Positions 6,377-14,193 of a stretch of DNA of 14,706 bases are shown in pieces (within the stretch, counting starts at the first letter, position 1; every line of letters begins with the position of its first letter). The position numbers and the translations under genes were made by a program. This DNA is from JBOFLG01 sp051657745 (lineage in GTDB: Bacteria; Actinomycetota; Actinomycetes; Actinomycetales; Dermatophilaceae): the NCBI GenBank assembly GCA_051657745.1, contig JBOFLG010000088.1:1-14706 (forward strand), in the 5' to 3' direction. A model generated the notes under the pieces. It worked only from the letters and a program-made list of their open reading frames with translations, was not told where the DNA came from and searched no databases.

Positions 6377-7554
6377 AGCCAACCCTCCGGGAGGTCGAGA
6401 AGAACTTGCTGTCGCGCGTAGTGGTCGAGTTCGGGATCGCTGCCGATGCCGCCGGCGGCTGCCCGGGCCAGCACGCTGTTGCTGGGGGTGGCCAGGGCGT
6501 GCAAGTAGGGCCAGGGGTCGGCGAACTCGGTCTGGAACTTGGGATCGGGCCAGACGAGACGGCCGGTGGCCAGGAGTGGGTTGAGGCGCAGTGCGGTGCC
6601 GGCCGGGGGCAGCGTCATCCGCACTGGCTGAGGGGGAGGTGGACCGGTCGCGAACGCCAGGGCCGGCGATCGCTGCAACCGTGCCGGGGAGGCGGGGTCG
6701 GCCGGGGTGTCCAGGAGCACGGACTGGGTGAGGTCGTCGTCGTCGTAGGCGGCGCTGTGCTCGATCAGGGCCAGGTACGCGTCGGCCGTCAGTGGTGTGC
6801 CTGCCGAGAGGTTCGGGTGCTCGGCGTTGTGGACGTGGCCGAGCAGGATCCGATGGTCCCGGCTCAGGCGGCGCATCTCGGCGATGACGTGCGGTTTGTC
6901 GGTGAAGTAGTGCAGCGAGTCCTGCGTGAAGGTGAGGTCAGCGGCCTGGTCCGCCAGGGGAAATGGCGCCTCGGCGTCGAAGCAGACCAGCCAGGCGTGC
7001 GGTGCCACGAATCGCCGGGCGATCCACAGGTGGGAGAACACCAAGTCGGCGCCGATCGCGGCGGTGGCTGGGTCGCACTGCTGCCACCGGTGCAGGTACT
7101 GACCGGTGCCGCAGGCCAGGTCGAGCAGTCGTGCTCCCTGCGGGGCCCACATCTCCAGCAGCGCGAGGCCGCTGAGGAAGCTGGGCTGGCACCAGCGGTG
7201 CTGCATGTACCAGCTCAGACCGCCGTAGCCCAGCATGTTCATCGCTTCGACCGCGCAGGAGGCGACGCTGGCAGCGCGCACGGCCGCGTCGTGCGGTAGC
7301 GGTGGGATGCTTGCGTCCTTGCGATCACGCAACAGGATCGCCAGCGCCTCGCAGGGTTGTCCATCGCTGAGGGCGGTGACCGCCGCGCGGCGGAGGGCGT
7401 CGCGGTTGCGGCGTAGGTAGGGGATGCCCTCGACGCAGGGCCACAGGCTCTGGCCGTCGCTGAGCAGGCCGGGGCCGGCAGACGTCAGAGGTCTGCCGTT
7501 CTCTGGGCTGCGCAGGATGGCCAGGAAGTCGGCCGGCAGGTCGGGGGGCCTCAT
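6373..7554 (-). CDS. SAM-dependent methyltransferase with Trm112-like N-terminus
   Basis: In this 393-residue protein, residues about 8-50 resemble a Trm112-type domain (ILRSPENGRPL, then VEGIPYL), but the zinc cysteines are missing. A class I methyltransferase core follows: motif I LLDLACGTG at 143-151, an acidic residue in the GADLVF segment (about 168-173), and a motif near LTFTQDSLHYF (207-217). About 150 residues after the core are variable and Pro/Leu-rich, possibly for substrate binding. The start is ATG 7554, overlapping the stop of the preceding methyltransferase gene by 4 nt; the frame extends upstream to 7671 only inside that gene. Target atom (O, N or C) cannot be told. Two methyltransferases in tandem suggest two different methylations of the product. 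Confidence 0.85.
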   Translation of the reverse strand: MRPPDLPADFLAILRSPENGRPLTSAGPGLLSDGQSLWPCVEGIPYLRRNRDALRRAAVTALSDGQPCEALAILLRDRKDASIPPLPHDAAVRAASVASCAVEAMNMLGYGGLSWYMQHRWCQPSFLSGLALLEMWAPQGARLLDLACGTGQYLHRWQQCDPATAAIGADLVFSHLWIARRFVAPHAWLVCFDAEAPFPLADQAADLTFTQDSLHYFTDKPHVIAEMRRLSRDHRILLGHVHNAEHPNLSAGTPLTADAYLALIEHSAAYDDDDLTQSVLLDTPADPASPARLQRSPALAFATGPPPPQPVRMTLPPAGTALRLNPLLATGRLVWPDPKFQTEFADPWPYLHALATPSNSVLARAAAGGIGSDPELDHYARQQVLLDLPEGWL

Positions 7555-8333
7555 GATCTGACCTCCAGGAGCGCGAACGGGAGGATCAGACCGGCGTCGT
7601 TGCGGAAGGAAGGTCGGCCGTCGATCTCGACCCGGCGAGTCCCGAGGGGATCGCCGGATCGATCCGCCCAATTCGGCGGGGGCTCGTAGTCGTGGAAGGT
7701 GAAGGTGAAACCGCGGGAGCGCAGAAGGTCGGACACGCTGGTGCGGGAGTGAAGATTCCAGCCGGGGAGCCAGTCGCCGCCTTGTCCACCGTCCCGGATG
7801 CGGACCAGGACATCGGCGTCCGTGTGGTTGAACGAACCGAAGATCAGGGCCCGGCCACCAGCCTCGACCACCGACATGACGTTGTCGAGAATCGCTGCCA
7901 GGTCATCAAAATGGCTGTGCAGCGTCAGCATCGTCACCAGCGGGAACGACCGGTCGGGTAGGGATTCGCGCTGGCGGATGTCGCCGACCAGGAAGGTGGC
8001 GGCCGGGACGTTCCGGACGGCGTCCTCGACCAGTTCGGGCAGGACGTCGATGCCGGTGCACGAGATCTGTGGGTGGTGTTCCAGGAGGTAGTGCACGAAG
8101 GACCCGTTCGCGCAGCCAATGTCCAGGACCCTGGCCGACGGTGTTCCCAGCAGGGCCTGGGCCCGGCTCGCGACAAACCCGAAGTACGGGCGGTGACTGG
8201 TCGTGGGGTTCCGGTTCAGGTAGCGGCGGTCCAGGGACCGGGTGCTTTCGGCAGACCATCCCGGTGGGGTCGCGTTCTCCGGCGCCGGGCGCCCTCCGCC
8301 GGTGGGGGCCGATGGGGGCGGGGTCTCAGGCAT
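7551..8333 (-). CDS. Class I SAM-dependent methyltransferase
   Basis: This 260-residue protein has a Pro/Gly-rich, probably disordered N-terminus (1-30). The Rossmann methyltransferase core follows: motif I VLDIGCANGSF at 69-79, acidic motif II in GIDVLPE at 94-100, VGDI at 116-119 and LTLHSHFDD near 136-144. The C-terminal part includes the aromatic-rich FTFHDYEPPPNW. The length and compact core suit a small-molecule O- or N-methyltransferase. The ATG at 8333 overlaps the dehydrogenase stop by 8 nt. It is unlike the next methyltransferase in sequence, so the pair is not a recent duplication. Substrate unknown. Confidence 0.87.
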   Translation of the reverse strand: MPETPPPSAPTGGGRPAPENATPPGWSAESTRSLDRRYLNRNPTTSHRPYFGFVASRAQALLGTPSARVLDIGCANGSFVHYLLEHHPQISCTGIDVLPELVEDAVRNVPAATFLVGDIRQRESLPDRSFPLVTMLTLHSHFDDLAAILDNVMSVVEAGGRALIFGSFNHTDADVLVRIRDGGQGGDWLPGWNLHSRTSVSDLLRSRGFTFTFHDYEPPPNWADRSGDPLGTRRVEIDGRPSFRNDAGLILPFALLEVRS

Positions 8334-9660
8334 GCGTCAGCCCGTGGGTGGTCAGCCATCCGGGGGTGCCGGCCCGCCAGTAGTGAACGTGCGGGGGCCA
8401 GGCGACATCGGACAAGCCCCCGTAGTTGTCCAGGACCACCAGCGGCTCCGGGCGCGGGAGGGTCAGCAGGCGCAGAACCTGCGGATCGCGGAACTCGGGA
8501 TGGTCGGTCACGACGACGACCGCGCCCGCCTGGGCGGTGGCCTCGGCCAGGTCGGCGGGGGCGCCCGAGCCGCAGATGCGCAGGATCTCCGCCGGGGTGT
8601 AGAGCGGGTCGTGCACGGAGTGCTCGACCTCCAGCTCACGCAACCGGCGAGCCATGTCGATGGTCGGGCTGAGGGTCGCGACCTTGGCGTTGGTCTTGTA
8701 GGCGAGCCCGAGGATCAGCACCGGGCCCGTGCCGGCAACAGAATCGATGACCCGTTGCCGCATCGCGTCGTCGGTGACAATCGCCTCCGTGATCAGGGTG
8801 AGCATCTCCGGCCGCTGGCTGCCTTGCAGGAGGTAGCGACCGGCGAGGGGAATGCAGTATCCGCCGGTGCCGAAGCTCGGGTGGAACTGCTGCATGTTCC
8901 ACTTCGTTCCGGCCAGCCGCAAGACGTCGACCATGTCGGCTTCGGGGTAGGCCAGGCTCAGCTGGTTGGCGAGCGTGATTTCTATGTGTCGGTAGGCATT
9001 TTCGACGCACTTCGTCAGCTCGGCCTCCACGTGGGTACGGGCCTCGTGGAGGGTGTCGCTCATCAGGGAGAGGAACGTGCGGGCCCGGACGCAGGAGCGG
9101 GGGCCGATCCCGCCGAACACCCGATCGATAGTGCGTAGCCCGTCTGCAGCCATGGTGAGCCAGTCGCGGCGTGGTGCCAGGGCGATCAGGATGTCGTCGT
9201 CGGGGACCAGACCGGCGCTGGTGACAATCGGCAGCAGCAACTGGCTGGTGGTGCCCGGCGCGAGGGTCGACTCCACGATCACCAGGACACCCCGCGGCGC
9301 GCGGCCGTCCCTGACGGCCGTGACGATGCGCCCGAACACGTCGGTAATCGCGTCGTGGCAGGGCTGGTCGTGGCGTTCGGTCGGGACAGCGATGAAGTGC
9401 ACGGTGACATCCGGCTGGAGGATCCGGGTGTCGTCGGTACTGGCCTCCGATCGGGGGTCGTGTTCGCTCACGAGGGCGGCCGCAGCCAGAGCCTGGCTGG
9501 CGTCGATGTCGAACCCGACCGTGGTGACCTTCTCCTGGAGAAGGGCGGCGAAGGTGGATCGGCCGATGTACCCGAGCCCCCATACGCCCGCCCGGCACGC
9601 TCCGGAGGTCAGCAGGTTCTGGATGTCCCGCTCAAGGGGTTGGACGCTGAAGTAGTTCAC
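8326..9660 (-). CDS. Nucleotide-sugar 6-dehydrogenase (UDP-Glc/UDP-ManNAc DH family)
   Basis: This family oxidises C6 of an NDP-hexose to the uronic acid with two NAD+. The 444-residue protein shows the NAD-binding GVWGLGYIG at 25-33, VESTLAPGTT at 129-138, the catalytic pair Lys217/Asn221 in ELTKCVENAYRH, and the catalytic Cys269 in GTGGYCIP. The VENAYRHIEITLANQL stretch is closer to UDP-ManNAc/UDP-GlcNAc dehydrogenases (WecC type) than to UDP-glucose dehydrogenase. The C-terminal motif is altered: GLAYK is followed by TNAKVATLSP where the family has an Asp- and Arg-bearing DDxRESP, so substrate or regulation may differ. I chose the GTG at 9660, whose first base is the last base of the deacetylase TAG (TAGTG); an upstream start at 9726 would overlap that gene by 67 nt. 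Next to a deacetylase, an amino-uronic acid product is likely. Confidence 0.9.
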   Translation of the reverse strand: MNYFSVQPLERDIQNLLTSGACRAGVWGLGYIGRSTFAALLQEKVTTVGFDIDASQALAAAALVSEHDPRSEASTDDTRILQPDVTVHFIAVPTERHDQPCHDAITDVFGRIVTAVRDGRAPRGVLVIVESTLAPGTTSQLLLPIVTSAGLVPDDDILIALAPRRDWLTMAADGLRTIDRVFGGIGPRSCVRARTFLSLMSDTLHEARTHVEAELTKCVENAYRHIEITLANQLSLAYPEADMVDVLRLAGTKWNMQQFHPSFGTGGYCIPLAGRYLLQGSQRPEMLTLITEAIVTDDAMRQRVIDSVAGTGPVLILGLAYKTNAKVATLSPTIDMARRLRELEVEHSVHDPLYTPAEILRICGSGAPADLAEATAQAGAVVVVTDHPEFRDPQVLRLLTLPRPEPLVVLDNYGGLSDVAWPPHVHYWRAGTPGWLTTHGLTHA

Positions 9661-10361
9661 TAATTGCCGCCTTGCAGCTGTGGATTGCCAAAGGGATGTC
9701 CTGCGTTCCACTGATGTGGATCGCACATCACGACGAGTTGGCGAACGTGCCGGAACGGTTCCGCCAGAGCGGTCCCGACTTCAAGTCCACGGGCCCGGGC
9801 GACGAGTTCGACGGCGTCAAGATCGGGTGGGCGAACGCTGAGGTCGGCCGCACCGTACGCGGCCAAGGCGCGAAGCTTGCGTTCCAGATGCGCCTGGCTG
9901 ATCTCGACGTAGGTGGTCGGTGAGAACGCCGTGTAGGCCGGCGTCCGGTAGTCGCTGGGGGCGAACTGCAGCAGCGTCCGGTGTGGATGCCGGCGTGATG
10001 ACGCGATCGCCGCTCGGGCGACCCGCACGTGGTCGGCGTGCGAGTCCGCCTCCGTGTGGGTCACGATCGCGCTGGGGTCCCAGCGATCGACCAGGGCATC
10101 GACCAGAGCAACCAGCTGCGAATCGGGGATCTCCTCGACCTGGTCGTGATCGCCGCGCTCGATCCACTCCAGGTGGTGCCCGAGCACAGCGGCGGCGTCC
10201 GCCGCGGCCCGGCGCCGCCTGGCGCGGCGCGCGTGTGAGGTCTCGGAGGTTGTGAAGCAGGCGACGACGATCCGGATGCCCTGGTCGTGCAACGCGGCGA
10301 TGGTGCCGCCCGCAGCCAGTTCGGCATCGTCCGGGTGGGCGGCCAGGACGAGAACGCTCAC
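9660..10361 (-). CDS. PIG-L/LmbE-family N-deacetylase
   Basis: This 233-residue protein belongs to the zinc-dependent family that removes acetyl groups from N-acetylated sugars and their conjugates (MshB of mycothiol, NDP-sugar deacetylases of antibiotics). The N-terminal AAHPDDAEL gives zinc ligands His9 and Asp12 with Asp11 as the likely base. The second site, HTEADSHADH, supplies His111 as third ligand. Length is typical. The GTG start at 10361 overlaps the stop of the pentapeptide-repeat gene (GTGA), and its TAG touches the dehydrogenase start. The tight pairing with a sugar dehydrogenase suggests both act on the same NDP-HexNAc or its glycoside. The order of reactions and the precise substrate are inference. 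Confidence 0.9.
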   Translation of the reverse strand: MSVLVLAAHPDDAELAAGGTIAALHDQGIRIVVACFTTSETSHARRARRRRAAADAAAVLGHHLEWIERGDHDQVEEIPDSQLVALVDALVDRWDPSAIVTHTEADSHADHVRVARAAIASSRRHPHRTLLQFAPSDYRTPAYTAFSPTTYVEISQAHLERKLRALAAYGAADLSVRPPDLDAVELVARARGLEVGTALAEPFRHVRQLVVMCDPHQWNAGHPFGNPQLQGGN

Positions 10362-11785
10362 GTTGACCCCATCCGGACCGAGGTCAGCAGCGCCGACAGT
10401 TGACCCAGGAAGTCACCCAGATCGGAGGTCTCGAACTGGTCGGGCCGGCTGAGTGTCTCCTCCAGGCCTCGGCACCGGTCGGCGAAGATCGGGGCCCGGA
10501 CACCGGTCAGGCTGGCTTCGGTGAGGTCGACCTTGACCAAGGTCGACTGGTACAGGTTCGCGCGGTCCAAGCGGGCCTCGCGCAGGCTGGACTGGTTGAA
10601 CCGGCTGTAGGCGGCGTTGACGTTCAGGAGGCTCGCACCGGTGAGATCCGCTGCGATGTACGCCTGGACAAGAACCGCGCCGTCAAGGACGGCGCCGTTC
10701 ATCCGCATCCCTTCGGGGGGATCGCCGGTGAGCATGGCCCGGTACAAGTTGGCGTTGACGAAGGACGCTCCCGTGAAGTTGACATCTCGGGCGCTCAGGC
10801 AGCGCCCGGTCAGTAGGGCGGCGTTCACCCCGGCCAGATCGGATTCGACGAGGTGGAGATTCTCGGCCCGGGCCGCGACCAGGGACGCCTTGCGCAACGC
10901 GCAGGAGATCACGCTCGCCCCGTTCAGGAAGGCTCCGTCCAGGTTCACTCTCGGTAGCGAACAGCGCAGGAGCCGTGCGTTCGACAGGTCCGCGCGCTGA
11001 AGGTCCGCGTCCTCGCTGCAGACATCGATCAGATCGGCGCCGGCTGCCGACAGCCCGATCGCGCTCCAGCCGGCGGCGCGGATGCTGCTCAGGCTCAGAT
11101 GGGCCAGCGACGCATCATCCAGAATGAGACCGTCGGCGCTGGTCAGCCTCTGCAGGGAGCAATCGGCTCCCTGGGCACCGGCCAGTGACGCCCCCGCCAG
11201 GCAGGATTTCGTCACGGTCAGTTGATCGACGAGCGTGGCGCTCAGGTCGGCATCGATGAGCAGACACTCGTTCACGACGGCGCCCTGGAGGTTGGCTCTC
11301 CTCAGGCTCGCGCCCGCCAGGTCGCACTGGTAAAACGTCGCCCCGCTGAAGTGGGAGTGCTCAAGGTTCGCGCCCCGTAGTTTGCAGCCGTGGAAGAGGG
11401 TGCCGGTCGCATCACGCAGGTCGCTGAGGTCGGCGTTCTCCAAGTTGCAGGTCTGCAGTGCGAGGGCATGGACGTAGGCACCCTTGAGCCGTGCGTGGGA
11501 GAGGTTCGTCCGCTCCATCCCCGGGCAGATCATCGTCACTTCGCTGAGATCGGCCCGGTGGAGGTTGGCGCTGTGAAGGGTGGTCCGGTTCAGGGTGGCT
11601 CGCCGAAGGTCGACCTCTCGCAGGTCGAAGCCCGTCAGGTCAGCCTCGGTCAGGTCGAGCCCGCGACCCGACTCGTGGATCGCGGCCGTCGTGGCGGCCG
11701 TCAGGGCTGATAGCGCGCAGGCCCTGTCCGGTTGGCTGGCGTGCCCCACCGCCTCGACGAGCGCGAAATGCTCCCTATTCGCCAC
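10358..11785 (-). CDS. Pentapeptide-repeat protein, 475 residues
   Basis: From about residue 42 to 430 the protein is built of pentapeptides of the A(D/N)Lxx kind, for example LTEADLTGFDL, RADLS, LRGANLEHSHF and LTEASLTGV. This predicts a long right-handed quadrilateral beta-helix. The first 40 residues are helical and Ala-rich; the last 45 (GLEETLSRPDQF onward) are a non-repeat cap. There is no signal peptide or membrane segment. Gyrase-protecting relatives (Qnr, MfpA, AlbG) are only about 180-220 residues, so this one is twice as long. It could be a self-resistance factor, a scaffold, or something else. A GTG start at 11785 overlaps the preceding gene by 11 nt. Its place between sugar and ligase genes ties it to the pathway. 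Function not assigned. Confidence 0.9.
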   Translation of the reverse strand: MANREHFALVEAVGHASQPDRACALSALTAATTAAIHESGRGLDLTEADLTGFDLREVDLRRATLNRTTLHSANLHRADLSEVTMICPGMERTNLSHARLKGAYVHALALQTCNLENADLSDLRDATGTLFHGCKLRGANLEHSHFSGATFYQCDLAGASLRRANLQGAVVNECLLIDADLSATLVDQLTVTKSCLAGASLAGAQGADCSLQRLTSADGLILDDASLAHLSLSSIRAAGWSAIGLSAAGADLIDVCSEDADLQRADLSNARLLRCSLPRVNLDGAFLNGASVISCALRKASLVAARAENLHLVESDLAGVNAALLTGRCLSARDVNFTGASFVNANLYRAMLTGDPPEGMRMNGAVLDGAVLVQAYIAADLTGASLLNVNAAYSRFNQSSLREARLDRANLYQSTLVKVDLTEASLTGVRAPIFADRCRGLEETLSRPDQFETSDLGDFLGQLSALLTSVRMGST

Positions 11786-12650
11786 GGTGATCTCCGATCG
11801 TTGCTGGGCCGTTGGTGATCTCGTCGAGCAGGGAACGCATCCGCCGCCCGCAGGCGGCCGCCCCGGCCGGTGTTGTGCGCTGGCCGTGTTCGAGTACCAA
11901 GGCCCGGGGCCAGCAGGTCTTCAGGACGGTGCGGGTGGTCGCGGTGAGATCGAGGTACCCATCGCCCGGTTGCTGGCAGCTGCTGGCCATCTCGTGCCCG
12001 TGCTCGGCGTAGCGGGCCGAGGTGGTGTTGTAGACGTGCAGGCTCTGGATCCGGGGGCCCAAGGCGATCGCGTAGGCCACGGGGTCGCTCACCGGTGCCA
12101 TCAGGTGCGCATGGCCGACGTCGAGGCAGAATCCCAGACGCGGATGCACGTCCAGCACCGCGGCGTAGTGCTCGGGCAACTGCAGCAACGGGTGAGTCGA
12201 CATATTCTCGATCAGGATCGGCACCCCGTAGCGCTCGACCAAGTCCTCGAGGTGAGCCAGGAATGGCGGGCCGAAAGTGTCGAGAGCGGCCTGGTCGTAG
12301 GGTCCGTACGGTGTGGGGTAGTGCACCACTACGTGCACCGCGCCGATGAGCGCAGCATGCTGCGCCGTCTCGGCAACCAGCCGGCGAGCCTCAGCCGCTT
12401 CGTCCGCGTCCGGGCCGGTCGGGCAGTATCGGCGCAGCGGCTGCGCCCGGTCGTAGGGCGTGGGTGTGTGCAGGGCCACCGCGATGCCGTGGTCGCGGGC
12501 CAGATCGTGCACGGCGGACACGCCCAAGGAGGTGAGGTTGTAGATCTCGATGAGATCGGGCCCGTACCCCAGGAGTTCTTCGATCCGTGGTGACCCGTTC
12601 AGGGCCGATGTGGACACGCCGAACAATGTGGTGGGCACGTCAGGAGGCAT
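11775..12650 (-). CDS. Xylose-isomerase-like TIM-barrel protein
   Basis: This 291-residue protein belongs to the AP-endonuclease-2/xylose-isomerase-like TIM-barrel superfamily, which includes sugar epimerases, hydroxypyruvate isomerases and inosose dehydratases. The usual metal ligands are visible on successive strands: HVVVHYPTP (His110), ILIENM (Glu148), FCLDVGHAHL (Asp177, His180), SLHVYN (His205) and LVLEHG (Glu254). A divalent-metal enzyme acting on a sugar or polyol by enediolate chemistry is expected. The ATG at 12650 overlaps the ligase stop by 11 nt. In this operon it may isomerise or epimerise the sugar unit later deacetylated and oxidised. The metal site looks intact; the exact reaction is unknown. 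Confidence 0.85.
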   Translation of the reverse strand: MPPDVPTTLFGVSTSALNGSPRIEELLGYGPDLIEIYNLTSLGVSAVHDLARDHGIAVALHTPTPYDRAQPLRRYCPTGPDADEAAEARRLVAETAQHAALIGAVHVVVHYPTPYGPYDQAALDTFGPPFLAHLEDLVERYGVPILIENMSTHPLLQLPEHYAAVLDVHPRLGFCLDVGHAHLMAPVSDPVAYAIALGPRIQSLHVYNTTSARYAEHGHEMASSCQQPGDGYLDLTATTRTVLKTCWPRALVLEHGQRTTPAGAAACGRRMRSLLDEITNGPATIGDHRGE

Positions 12651-14193
12651 TGCTCACCGCCGCCTGGTGCAACTCGTAGGCACGGGCGCGGTCCATCTTC
12701 CCAGTGCGTCCCAGGGGAATCTCGTCGATGAGAGTGATCACGTCGGGGACCTCGTGCCTGGGCATTCGCGTCTTCGCCCAGGTTCGGATCTGCGACGGTG
12801 TCGCCGTCGAAGCGGCGGCCGGGCGGAACAGAACCCCGATGCGCTCGCCCCGCATGGCGTCGGGGATTCCGAAGGCGCAGACGCCCCGGCAATCGGGATG
12901 CTGCGAGAGGACGTCCTCGATCGCCAGCGGTGAGATCTTGTGGCCACCGCGCAAGATCAGGAACCTGGATCGCCCGACCAGCTCGACAGCGCCGGAGCCG
13001 GTGAACCGCGCCAGATCGCCGGTGCGGAACCAGTCACCCGACATGGCCTCCGACGTTGCGTCGGGATCATCGAGATACCCGGTCATCAGGAACGGCGTCT
13101 GGATCCAGAGTTCACCCACATCGCCATCCGGCTGATCGGTGCCCTCAGCGTTGACGACACGCACCTGAACTCCGGGCGATGGACGGCCGATCGTCCCGGC
13201 CCCTGCTTCGTAGGCGTCGGGCGTCAAAATAAGGTCTGACGTTGACGTTTCGCTCAGCCCGAAGACATCGGCCAGTTGTGTCCGGGGAAATGTGGCGAGC
13301 ACACGCCGGCCAAGACCGGCCGCGAGGGGTTCGCCGCCGGCGATCCAGAGGCCGGGGGACGAGCATCCCACCACCGCTGCGGGATCCAGACCCGGAGGCG
13401 GATCGTCGACGGCGGCGAGAAGGAGACGCAGCATCGTCGGGACGACCGCTATCCGATCCACGCGCTGGTTCAGTAGCCGGGACAGCACATCAGCCGCATC
13501 GAACCGTGGCACTAGGTCGACGGTCGCTCCGGACAGGAGCGTGACCAGAGTCGTCCATTGACCGAACGTGAAATTCGGCTGCAGCACCTGCAGGGTCCGG
13601 GTTCCCGGGCCGAATGGAAGGACCTCGCAGATCGCACGCAGCTTCGCGGCGAACGCGCTATGACTCAGCACCACCCCCTTCGGCTGCCCCGTCGAACCAG
13701 AGGTGAAAGCCACCAGCGCCTGGTGAGCATCGAGTTCGGCCGGCGGAGGTGCTGTCACCTGATCAACACAGTGAATCCAGGGCGCGTTTTCGACCGTGTC
13801 GGCGAGCCAGTCATGAGGGACGGCGGCAACTGGCGAGAGAAGATGCCGGGCACCCGTGCGTTGGAGGGTCTCACTCAGCACCCGGGCCGGAGTGTCCCTG
13901 TGAACCGGCACCACTACGCCTCCCACGCGCCACACGGCCAACTGCGCGACAACGTCGCTCCACCGATTGTCAACCGGGACCACAATCGGGAGACCGGAGT
14001 GTCGACCACATTCCCTGAGCGACTGGGAAATCTCCCCCGACATCGCCGCAAGGTCGCGGAATGTGACGGTCCGGTGCTCATCAATCACGGCGGCGGAATC
14101 GCCGTATTCCGTGCATGCCGCAAGGAGTTGTTCATCAAGCCGGAGCGAGAGCGACTCTCCCGCGCCCAGCCGAGAGTTAATTACGCCCTTCAT
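12640..14193 (-). CDS. AMP-forming acyl/aryl acid ligase (adenylation enzyme)
   Basis: This 517-residue stand-alone ANL-superfamily enzyme activates a carboxylic acid as its adenylate and passes it to CoA, a carrier or an amine. Motifs: P-loop FTSGSTGQPKG (163-173), DVFGLSETST (309-318), GDWFRTGDL (386-394), the hinge region SRFLILRGGHKI (409-420), and catalytic Lys499 in PLGRTGKMDR. All key residues are present and the length is normal. No carrier or condensation domain is attached and none is seen in the window, so CoA or direct amide/ester formation is more likely than NRPS use. The acid is not predictable by eye. The ATG at 14193 overlaps the stop of the sulfotransferase remnant (ATGA), so it is part of the same transcript. 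Confidence 0.9.
   Translation of the reverse strand: MKGVINSRLGAGESLSLRLDEQLLAACTEYGDSAAVIDEHRTVTFRDLAAMSGEISQSLRECGRHSGLPIVVPVDNRWSDVVAQLAVWRVGGVVVPVHRDTPARVLSETLQRTGARHLLSPVAAVPHDWLADTVENAPWIHCVDQVTAPPPAELDAHQALVAFTSGSTGQPKGVVLSHSAFAAKLRAICEVLPFGPGTRTLQVLQPNFTFGQWTTLVTLLSGATVDLVPRFDAADVLSRLLNQRVDRIAVVPTMLRLLLAAVDDPPPGLDPAAVVGCSSPGLWIAGGEPLAAGLGRRVLATFPRTQLADVFGLSETSTSDLILTPDAYEAGAGTIGRPSPGVQVRVVNAEGTDQPDGDVGELWIQTPFLMTGYLDDPDATSEAMSGDWFRTGDLARFTGSGAVELVGRSRFLILRGGHKISPLAIEDVLSQHPDCRGVCAFGIPDAMRGERIGVLFRPAAASTATPSQIRTWAKTRMPRHEVPDVITLIDEIPLGRTGKMDRARAYELHQAAVSNAS

Noticed and set aside
8242..9138. Plus-strand open frame of 298 codons
   Set aside because: It is antisense to the sugar dehydrogenase, whose catalytic residues are intact in the other strand.
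9661..9726. Upstream start for the sugar dehydrogenase at 9726
   Set aside because: It would overlap the deacetylase by 67 nt and add 22 residues unlike the family. GTG at 9660 gives a TAGTG junction.
10358..11785. Tandem DNA repeat or CRISPR-like array
   Set aside because: The periodicity is at protein level (pentapeptides). The DNA units are diverged, with no constant repeat and spacer sizes.
11580..12593. Long plus-strand open frame of 337 codons
   Set aside because: It lies opposite the pentapeptide-repeat and TIM-barrel genes, whose frames have clear family motifs. It shows no motif of its own.
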